Origin: Liolophura sinensis
Lineage: Eukaryota > Mollusca > Polyplacophora > Chitonida > Chitonidae
Length of the DNA: 64,000 bases
Reading direction: 5' to 3'
Assembly (NCBI RefSeq): GCF_032854445.1
Contig: NC_088301.1
Coordinates: forward strand, 3,844,001-3,908,000
The translations under genes and the position numbers were made by a program. Below the pieces are notes generated by a model that was not told the DNA's origin, did not search any database, and saw only the letters and a program-made list of their open reading frames with translations. This document shows, piece by piece, positions 36,401 through 48,400 of the stretch. Positions within the stretch are counted from its first letter, which is position 1, and every line of letters starts with the position of its first letter.

Positions 36401-39400
36401 ATGTTAAGGCCACATAGAGAGTCTCCTATCCTATAAAGCTGGTTTACAGAGTTACCAGGCATCAATGTTAAGGCCACATAGAGAGTCTCCTATCCTATAA
36501 AGGTGGTTTATAGTGTTTCCAGGCATTAATGTTAAGGCCACATAGAGAGTCTCCTATCCTATAAAGGTGGTTTACAGAGTTACCAGGCATCAATGTTAAG
36601 GCCACATAGAGAGTCTCCTATCCTATAAAGGTGGTTTATAGTGTTTCCAGGCATCAATGTTAAGGCCACATAGAGAGTCTCCTATCCTATAAAGGTGGTT
36701 TATAGTGTTTCCAGGCATCAATGTTAAGGCCACATAGAGTCTCTCCAATCCTATAAAGGTGGTTTACAGAGTTACCAGGCATCAATGTTAAGGCCACATA
36801 GAGAGTCTCCTATCCTATAAAGGTGGTTTATAGTGTTTCCAGGCATCAATGTTAAGGCCAGACAGAGAGTCTCCTATCCTATAAAGGTGGTTTATAGTGT
36901 TTCCAGGCATCAATGTTAAGGCCACATAGAGAGTCTCTTATCGTATAAAGGTGGTTTATAGTATTACCAGGTATCAATGTTAAGGCCACATAGAGTCTCC
37001 TATCCTATAATGCTGGTTTATAGTGTCACCAGGCATCAATGTTAAGGCCACATAGAGTCTCCTATCCTATAATACTGGTTTATAGTGTCACCAGGCATCA
37101 ATGTTAAGGCCACATAGAGAGTCTCCTATCCTATAATGCTGGTTTATAGTGTCACCAGGCATCAATGTTAAGGCCACATAGAGAGTCTCCTACCCTATAA
37201 AGGTGGTTTATAGTGTTACCAAGCATCAATGTTAAGGCCAGATAGAGAGTCTCCTACCCTATAAAAGTGGTTTATAAGGTTACGAAGCATCAACATAGTA
37301 AAAAATTGCCTTTGCCCGTTTAGGTCTGTATAGACCAATCTTCAGAAATAACTTTGGTTAAATTTCTGGGGTTGTCTTTTCTTTTAACCCTCTAGGACTC
37401 AACAGAAATGTGATGAATCAAGCTTCAACTGGCCTATTTGTTTTAAATAATTATTTTTTCTCTACATAAATGCCACAATTTTCTTTCTTCCCTTACATAC
37501 AGGCATTGATTAAGGAGTACTGTTGGTACTTACGGGTTGTTCACAGAGTGTTTGTGATTTTTCCAAGCAATTTTGGCAAGAACATCAGGACTGACACCTG
37601 GTAATAGAAACAAATATGTGCTTGATCACAAAAGTCAATATCTCTTATGATGAGAACAATTTGCAAATGATCCAAGAAAATGTCATAAAATACTTAAAAT
37701 ACATTTAATGACAATAACATACAGCTCATGATCGCTAAAAAACATCAGATGAGTAACAAGACTGTAAATTCAACTTCTTTATGACAGCAAGACCATTTCA
37801 CTTCCAGGGGGAGTCAACTAATGTAAAGGAACGCCCCAATGGTTTTACCACCAACATGTGTACCTTAAAATAATCACATAGTTCAATTTCTTTACATCTG
37901 GTATTTCGGGGGCCTCTGTGGCTCAGTTGTTTTGCGTGCTAGCCCAGCGTGATGACCCAGGAGCCTTTCACCAATGCGGTCGCTGTGAGTTCAAGTCCAG
38001 CTCATGCTGGCTTCCTCTCCGGCCGTATGTCGGAAGGTCTGCCAGCAACCTGCAGATGGTCATGGGTTTCCCCCGGGCTCTGCCTGGTTTCCTCCCACCA
38101 CAATGCTGGCCGCCAGTCATATAAGTGAAATATTCTTGAGTACAGCGTAAAACATCAATCAAATAAATAAATAAATAAATAAATAAATCTGGTATCTCCA
38201 ATATTTCAAGATACATTCTGTTTTATTCAATGATACATTTACTTCAACAATGCACACTGGATTTTAAAACTCTGCATGAAAGGTGTTTTTTGCCGAAAAG
38301 CACAGAGTGAAGTGCAACACATCTGTTCACATACAATCCATGATAACAAAAACAACGCCTTCATCTTCCGGAGATTACATGTGAATATTACTGAATACCA
38401 CATCCAATCATCCTATATGCCTCCTATCGGGTGACTTCGGTACAAGAAACAACTGGGTGAACTACAACTGTATTTACTCCTTCTAGAATGAGAAAACTGT
38501 ACATTTGCACTTACGAACTAATGTCATAACCTCGTGAACCCGAACAAGGGTAGCATGATTTGTAGATCAAAAATTCCTCATGCATCGTCAGTTTTCACCA
38601 ATTTATCAGGTACCGTTTCCTGCTCTCTGAGATTGTCTGCGACATATATATGTTATATTTATATATGACATATATATATATATATTTATATATATATTTT
38701 ATATATCTTAAGTCAGGCAACAATGTACGACATCATGTATAATGTCACGTTAAATACACAAGTCTGTGAAAGCCTACAGCTAAAAACATTTCCTTCAAAT
38801 ACACAAAATCATGATATTGTTAAAATATAAATAATAAACAGAATATCATAAATATTTTTGAGTGAAAGGTGGAAATGTTAACCCACTCAATGCGAGGGTT
38901 ATCATTTTCACCTTTCAATGTGCAATATCTTCTATTTAACAGCTTCTAAAGCACAGTTAATAAAGGCATGTACTGAACAGACACAGAGTACACCTCTACA
39001 ACATAGTGTTTTCAACTATACACAAGAATCCAGCATGTGCTCAATCATTCTGTCCCACTGACTTGCTTTACTTCTGTCATTCTGTCCCCTTTGACATTCT
39101 AAAACCAATGACTTATCCTTATCTGTTATGCTGCACCCTCTGACTTACCATACTTTTGTCATTCTTTAACCAATGACTTGCCACACCTGTCATGCTGTAC
39201 CCTTTGACTTACCATACTTTTGTCATTCTTTAACCAATGACTTGCCACACCTGTCAGGCTGTACCCTTTAACTTACCATACTTTTGTCATTCTTTAACCA
39301 ATGACTTGCCACACCTGTCATGCTGTACCCTTTGACTTACCATACTTTTGTCATTCTTTAAACAATGACTTGCCACACCTGTCATGCTGTACCCTTTGCC

Positions 39401-42400
39401 TTGTCATACAGTCAAACCTGTACTTACTGCCACCTGTACACATCATCCATCTGCCGTAAACGGCCACTCTCTGCCATGGCCAAACAATTTTCCATGTTAA
39501 ACGACCTGTAACATCTGGGCACCTGTCCAACGCGTCCAGCGGCCAATATATTTTGCAACCAAATTCTATATCAGTCTGTCCTGATCGGCCAAGACTTTCA
39601 ACAGTGAAGATGATGGCGACCACAGGCTTCAGAAGTTTTTGTAGTGATTAAAAGTTACAACCTGCCACTTTGTGATGACAAGTGAAGTGTGATCATTATT
39701 GGTGAATGGCAATGAAGTCTATTGTTCTTTAATGAGGCCCAGCTGGCTATAGTTCGGACACTGTGGAAATCCACTGCTGGATTAGCTCCATGCTGAGGTC
39801 CGAGCTATGAATGCCATAAACAGTGGGCAAACTAGGATATAATCTGACCTCCTGTGGTTTCTGCCATGAATGGTTTCTTTGACAAATTATCTGGCTTTTT
39901 TGACCATTATCTTTGCAGGGAAATGGAGTTGTGTTTTCATTTCGCATTGCCAAAATATTGCGTGCACTGAACACATGAAGAAATTGATCTTCCTTCACTC
40001 GTTCACTTTGTTGTTGTTTCACCACTAATGGCAAATATGATTGACTGGATTTTCGAGCATCTCAGCAGTCTGCCACTTACACTTAACAATTATTTATAAG
40101 TTTACTATGTACATGTGTAGATTTCCTGAAACTTAATTCAGTTGTGATTTGGCTTGGTCTTCACAACCTGTCTTTATGTGGCCAACTGTCATATGCAGCC
40201 ACTTTTTACGTCTCCCTTCACTGGCCGCATAGAACAGGTATTTTCTATAGTAACACTGTATTTTTGTCATTCTGTTCTGAATAACTTTCCACACCTGTCA
40301 TGCTGTATTTTCGTCTTTCCGTCCTTAATGACTCGCCATACCTGTCAGGCTGTAACCTTTGACTTACCATACTTTTGTCATTCTCTAACCAATGACTTTC
40401 CACACCTGTCATGCTGTACCCTTTGGCTTGTCATATTTTTGTCATTCTGTCCTTAATGACTTGCCACACCTGTCAGGCTGTACCCTTTAACTTACCATAC
40501 TTTTGTCATTCTCTAACCAATGACTTGCCATATCTGTCATGCTGTACCCTTTGACTTACCATACTTTTGTCATTCTGAAACCAATGACTTGCCATATCTG
40601 TCATTCTGTACGCTTTAACTTGTCATATTTTTATCATTCTGTAACCAAAGAATTGCCACACCTGTCATGCTTTACCCTTTGACTTACCATCCTTTTGTCA
40701 TTCTGAAACCAATGATTTGCTATATTGGTCATGCTGTACCCTTTGGCTTACCATACTTCAGTCATTCTGTTCCCATTGACTTGCATACTTTTGCTACTCT
40801 GTCCCCATTGACTTGCCATACTTTTGCTACTCTGTTCCCAATGACTTACCATACTTTGGCTACTCTGTCCCCATTGACTTGCCATACTTTTGCTACTCTG
40901 TTCCCAATGACTTGCCATAATTTTGCTACTCTGTTCCCAATGACTTGTCATAATTTTGCTACTCTGTTCCCATTGACTTGCATACTTTTGCTACTCTGTC
41001 CCCATTGACTTGCCATACTTTTGCTACTCTGTTCCCAATGACTTACCATACTTTGGCTACTCTGTCCCCATTCACTTGCCATACTTTTATCATTCTGATC
41101 CCAATGACTTACCATACTTTGTCATTCTGTTTCCAATGACTTGCCATACTTCTGCTACTCTGTTCCCAACGACTTGCCATACTTTTGCTACTCTGTTCCC
41201 TATGACTTACCATACTTTTGCCACTCTGTCCCCACTGACTTGCCATACTTTTGTCATTCTGTTTCCTATGACTTGCCATACTTTTGCTACTCTGTTCCCA
41301 CTGACTTGCCATACTTCTGCTTCTCTGTTCCCAATGACTTGCCATACTTTTGCTACTCTGTTCCCAATGACTTACCATACTTTGGCTACTCTGTCCCCAT
41401 TGACTTACCATACTTCTATCATTCTCTTACCAATGACTTACCATAGTTTTGTCATTCTGTCCTAAACAACTCACCATACTTCTCCATGTACTCCTTGCCA
41501 GCATTCCCAAACAACTGTGCAGTGATTGGCGATGCGTCCATTCCACAGCAGTTGCACATGACCTCCACATGTTTGTCCATGGGACTGGTACGGTCAGAGT
41601 ACTGCAACAACAACAACAACATGGGGGTCAACGGCACACTGTTTTCAAGAATGTCTGTCAACTTGTCAACTTAAATAAATCACATAGATTGAACTATACC
41701 TCTTTTACGCAACAGTATTAATTTCCAGACAGAGCACATACCAATCAACATTCTCCAGATTGAATACAGCCATCTATCATTACCTTTATTTTTATAGAGC
41801 CCTTTTTGATCTTCTCAAAGCCCAGCTTATGTCCTCAAAACTAGAATAACCCTCAGTTCTTGGTTACATTTTCATAGAGCATATTTTCAATTTTCTCAAA
41901 GTTCAGCTCTATTATCTCAATACTGAATTCAGCCACCGGCCATTACCCTCATTCACAAAGAGCCCTTTTTCATCCTCTAAAAACTCAAAACTGAAACCGT
42001 TTAATGTCATTACCTTCATTTTTAGAGAGCCTCTTTCCATCTTCTCAAAGCCCAATGCCAGTACACAGTCAGATATACCTGATGATCAGAAAAATCCAGA
42101 CATATGCGATAAAAAAAACCCTGAACAAACAGAAAATGTTTATCAACAGAAAGGAGACATTAAAAGAGCATTGAAGTAAGCTTTCATCAAACGTTCATCC
42201 TCGTGATTCTTTTTTTATAAACTTTCCACAGAGTAAAACTTCTAAAAGCATTAGTAAATTGTACAATCGCCCTCACCAGTTGTTTCGGACAGTACTAAAT
42301 GCGATACATGGTATGGTGTTACAGTTTCTGAACTATCCTACTGGTGCAGCATGTCACAATAGCACTTTGCATTAGATCAAACAAGAGTTTGCAATGTCAC

Positions 42401-45400
42401 AAAATAAGGTCTACAGCAGAATTGAGAATTTGAGTCGTAAAAACCTTACCCCTCACCTTACCCTAACGAATTACCTGTTATTAACATGTATAGTTTTAGC
42501 TGCTAGTCAAGATTACATGAACCTAATCTTTAGGGTTTATATTGTCTCTTTGCTTGTTGCATGTGATGTGAACAAATGTTGAGAACTTTGATAAGGGTAA
42601 CAGAACCTTTATGTGATTAAACCATGTGAGCTCAAGGTAACTATCATGGGAGTAAATTGTTGACTTGGATAAAATGACTTCTTGGACTTAATTTAAGTTC
42701 TTCATAACTGTAATTATCATTATGTCCACTCTGCTACATTAACAATATGATGTTGATGTCTCCTTAGATGATGTGTATATGACAAAGTTTGACAATGATT
42801 AGGCCAGTGGATTTGAAAAATATTAGTCAGACCTGAAAGTTAAGGTTTACAAGACACACAGACAGAAATGATAGACATGTCCCCTCTACAATGGAGAGGC
42901 TTTAATTTCATTCAAAATTATCACCAATGTGAGCAATCTGAGAGGAAGAACGCAAGATTACAAACATTTTGGACTAAAAACATCTGCTTACCTCCTTGTA
43001 TAAACTGCTTAGCCATGTAGAGGGCGGTGGATCCTGTAGAGCAGGCGTTGTTCACCTACGGGAATAAAGACAGTTTCTCAATGACTGATTGATACATGTT
43101 TAACACTGTGCAGTTTCACACACATGCACAGAACAGCACTGAATGTCATCAGTGAATGAAACAGGAGTGCAAAGAATAAACCAATTGGCTTTTGTCAAAT
43201 AATACTTTTGTTTTGTACTGAGGAGTTTTACACGTTAAGTATTGTATGTAGCAGCTAGCAGATTAAGTGATGCCTTGTGATTTTATATTTTGGTTTATAT
43301 TTTAATCTATTCTCGTAATATTTGTTTGACTTTGTTGAGTCACAGTGAGAAGTGTACTACATATGACAGACATTCTCCCACAGAGAAAGGGTCAATGTAT
43401 CTGCCATATTGATGGGAAGGTCATGACCTCCAACAAACTTCATGTTAGATAACATGAATACATCTCACGTGCTATCCAGCCCTCACCACCCAGACAGCAC
43501 CGAGACAGCCCCGAGAACAGAGGCAGCAGGGCATCTTAAATACACAGCCACAGCTCACACACCAATCTTGACAGACATTTACAAGTGATTTCATGCAAAC
43601 ACCTGGTCAGCTAGTCACTTATGGATATTAACTTATTCGTTTGTTGCAGGTTATGTTAATAAACTTTTGATGTGGATATTTGTCTTTAACAAATAACTGG
43701 CCTGACAAAGATGTGGAAAAAAAAAAACCCAATCATAAAGCCATTTAAATACACATTACAACAGCTTAGACAATAAATTCATTTAGGGTATTGCCCAATA
43801 GTTCTGATTGCTTAATGAAGACAGAGCTTAAGCCACAGTCTTGTAATCTTGATATAAAACATTTCGTGCATATTTTCTGCCACAATACGTCTATATCTTG
43901 ATCACTAAACATTACATGAATTATTTGTTATCTGATATTCTCTGATGCAAAACACACCACACTTCAGTGCGAAATATCGGCCTTGGTCAACATGATTTCG
44001 TCCACCGTTTTGTAACTAGAACACTACTTAATTAACCCACATCTGATCATGAATTTCCCTCTTCAAAGTTAGTCCATAAAGTTTACTACTGATGCATCTT
44101 ATTCTTGGATTCGTTGTCTGCACTGACTTTTTTCACACATGTCAAATACTGTCACGATAGTGAGTACTTTTTGGCTCTCACCATCTTTACACCTTACGAT
44201 CTGTCCGTAAGGAGATTTGAAACATTATAATAATAAAGAGCAGGCATCAGCAGTTTGCCTAATGTCAATTTTTGACCAGCAATTTTTGACCATTTTGTCA
44301 AAATTTGTCAATTTTTGACCATTTTGTCAAAATTTGTCAATTTTTGACCATAAACTCAATCACCATTGTTGGGCAATACCTTTAAATCACATTATTTTGA
44401 CTAACTTCCAATTAACAGTTCCGGAAAAAACAAATGGTTCACTGGCAAATTGACTTACATTGTAGACAGGGATCCCAGTCAGTCCTAGCTGATAAATCGC
44501 TCTTTGTCCACAAGTAGTGTCCCCTGAACATATGAAGAAGAAATAAATAGAATTCAACAAGAGTCCAGGGGAACACAAGATACCCCTGTACAATTACATT
44601 TGTGTGAATAGCTCCAGGATTGAGATTGAGTGATGCATGAAGAACGACGAAAGAGTCCTTAGAGTGCGTGTAATGTGCCTCTCTGTTGCAGGACGGATTT
44701 CTACTGCTCTTTTATCTAGTGCTGCTTCACCGAGACAAATTACCAAAGGCAAGTTAGCTGCCCCACCTGAGCAATTATACTGATATGGGTCAACCAGTCA
44801 TTGCACTATCCCCTGAATACTGAGCGCCTAGTGAGGAAGCTTCACGGTTTTAGGTGTGACCCGACCTAGGTTTGACCCTGGATTTACTGCCCCTGAAGAG
44901 GACGCAATGCCAACTGAGCCATCGGGGGACGTCTACAGCAATGTGATGAGCATAAACTCATGTGTGTTAATGACAGGTCTTTGTAGTAAATAGTAATCTG
45001 AAAAGTACATAAAAAACAAGTATGGAAAGAATGTATGGATGCTTGAGGTTTAACATCGTACTTGAAAATTTTTTCAGTCATATGAAGAGAAGTCATCGTT
45101 AAGTGTGTGTCGCCAAAGTGCTGCCGCCACTGAAGCATCGCGCTGAAAACACCACACATGACACCCCACCCAGTCACATTATACACTGGGCCAACCAGTC
45201 AGGTTTCCTTGCTCTTGCCTCTAAGAGCTGAGTGCCCAGGGAGGTAGCAACAAGTACCATTTTTTTGATATGACCTGACCAGGGCTAATCCAACAACAGC
45301 GTAAATAACATGACGATATTTCAAGAATGACTGGAATCAATGTATTGCACCACGTGTGAAAATAATGGTGGCCACAGATACCACTAAAGGTCAGTTACTA

Positions 45401-48400
45401 TCCCTGAATGTCCATCATCACCTCTGTATATATGTAACCACCAAAAATCATAATGACCATGGCAGCCATGGAAGTATGTATACTATTGTCCAATCTCACA
45501 TCTGTATGTATACATCAAACATACAATCCACATAAGTCATTAGGGCAGTAGGTCAGAGAGGAAATGATATCAACCAGTATTTAATTTACACACTGCAGAT
45601 AAGTAAACTGACTATGAGGTTGCCATGGTAAATTCTGAGATGCCATATGTCGTTATCGCGGTAACTATGTGGGACTATCCACCAAAAATTAAAACTGTGC
45701 ATGCACAACAATAGGATTTGTAGCACAGACATGAAGCCATACCTACCCTAACTCATATAGTTTTTAGGACAGATATTAGAAATGCTGAAAACAAAGAATT
45801 ATGTTTCTCTCTGTTTTTGGAAAAGTAAAGATATGATTATTTGTTAATTAGATGGACTTATCATATGAAAAAAAAAATAACTAAATATTTCCACTACAAT
45901 TACACGTATATTGGCTACAAAGAGCAGATCAGGTGTTCCAAAATCTAAAAGAATTAATAAGTATTTATATGATACATTAAGGAAAAATGGCAATGTGGTT
46001 ACCATGGCAACTGTGGAAATGGACAGAGAATGGACTAACTGCACATGGAAAACAACTGGAGTTGTACCACGGACACGAAGTTCATACATAACTATCTAGT
46101 AGATTTATTTATTTATTTGATTGGTGTTTTATGCCGTACTAAAGAATTTATTTTATTTTATTGGTGTTTTACTCCTTACTAAAGAATTTATTTTATTTAA
46201 TTTGATTGGTGTTCTACACCATACTCAACAATATTTCACTTATAACTACCTAGTAGATATCAGGAAAATAACAATCCCGGACACAAGGTTCACACCTATC
46301 AGGAAACTGGTAATCTGGTTACCCTGGCAACCGTGGAAAGGGACAAATGTGAGTCTGGGCCTATCATCACATTTGTATCTATGTATCCACTTAATATGAA
46401 AACAGCATGTGGAAAACAACTGAAGTTGTAGCCTGGACACAAATCATACCTACTTATGTCGTATATGTAAGGCTTATGGCAAGGTGCTTACCATGTCAAA
46501 GGTGAAAATGGACAAATGTAAGTCCCAACACATCGTAACCTCTATATCTAAGTATCAACCAAGGATTAAACTCAATATGGGATACAGTTAAGCTTGGACA
46601 TAAAATCATAGCAATTTATAGTTTTGAGGGGTCGCACGTGACATCATCACCTTGGCAGAACAATTGCCAGGTAGCCATATTGGAGTCCTGCTAACATGGG
46701 CTGTAATATTCACAGTAATCAAATATGTCTACCAGAGGTAGGTGATGCAAACCCATCTATATATGGGGTAAATGGCGATCTGGTTAACATGGCAACCATG
46801 GAAATGAACAAATGTGAGTCACATCATCGCATCAGTATCTATGTATCCACCAAAAATTAAAACTGGACATGGAAAACAATTGGAGATATGGCTCGGACAC
46901 AAATATCCCAGACTAAGAGTATTATTTTATGATGCTTATTTGCATGTAAACTCTCTTTTTGGATCAAAATTTGAGGTCATTTACCGCACAAGGTTTAACT
47001 GATGTTGTTCGGGCAGGCGAAAATGTGACCTCCAGTGATCCAAGAGGTCATCAATTTCCCCACCCTCAGGGTTGACCTTTTGTCCACCTATAGCAGGGCA
47101 TGTTAATTCACTTATTTGATTGGTGTTTTACGCCATACTCAAGAATATTTCTTTTACAAGGGGTCGGCCAGCATTATGGTGGGAGCCAGGCTTATAAAGA
47201 GACAATTGCTGGAAACCTTAAGATAGGTAGACCACAGAGTGCAGAAAAAATTTGTGAAGTTTGTACACTAAATCAATAATCACCATACACATAACCCACA
47301 CAGGCTTGTTCAACTTCACTGTATGGAATACCAGCATCTTGTAAAGCCTTCTCTCCTGAAATTACAACAAAGCATTTACACATTTTTAATGAACAGTGAG
47401 GATAATTTCATGACCGCAGTCTGGATTATCAACATTGCAATTTAACTGACAAAGTCACAAAGATAAAATAAATTTCACACATTTGTGCTGCTGTGTGGCT
47501 AAGTGTTGATGTTAAAAAAAATTACAAAATCAAAAACTGATTCAAGGCTGAAAGTCTTGAATCCGTCTTGACAAACCATATCCCGGCAAAATGAGATTTA
47601 GGCGGTAATAAATTTTGCTAACACTATCAGGCAATTTTAGAAAACTCCAGTACATGCATATGTACCCTTGAATTCCAAGCTTATCTTGTAATGAACTGAA
47701 CAAATCAGGTACGTTCATACATACATACCTGCTTCTTTGGCCATCTCAGGGTAATCAAAATCATCTCTACGGCCAGGTTTCTCAAACTAAAAAAAATTTC
47801 AAAAAAGCAGAACTACAGAGTTGCACAGCTTTTTCTATTAAAACATGAAGTAATTAGCTAAACTCCCAGTTACTGGGCCTGGGGATGTCCAACCGGATTT
47901 GGGGAGGGCAAGCAGGATTAGAACCCACAACAGGAAACCAATAGCAGAGTAATTTTATGGATGTCAGATTAACAGGTATTCTTGGAACAACAGGGGTGTT
48001 CTGGGAGCGTGTTCTGGGAGGGTGGGTGAGGGGCTGAACACAAGTGGCTGAGGGTGAGATGTGTTGGTGGGGCAGTCACCTCACTAACTGGTCCTACCAC
48101 TAAAAGCCTTTTTACAAAGTATCCTACATTACCACTACCTCAGCAAGAAAATAACTGACACAAAATACTTTAGGGAATTTCAACTGATTCCAGTTTCAAC
48201 CATACTACTAGGTTTTAAAAAGGCTACTTTTACAGTATTTTAGTAACCTTAACCTCATATAAATCTGTGTCATGTAGAATTACAATGAAAGGAGAGCAGG
48301 CTTTTTTTATCAAATCCAGTAGATCAACAGATACATGTAAGTTTCATGTAACACTCCAGTAGTGTAGCTCTGCCTACTGAATGCTAAGATTTGGCTGATT

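Noticed and set aside
40667-41465. Long overlapping ORFs on both strands (for example 113-151 codons rich in C-H-T-F-A-T-L-F-P)
   Set aside because: They are the translation of the ~33-bp minisatellite, whose unit length is a multiple of three. No exon evidence.
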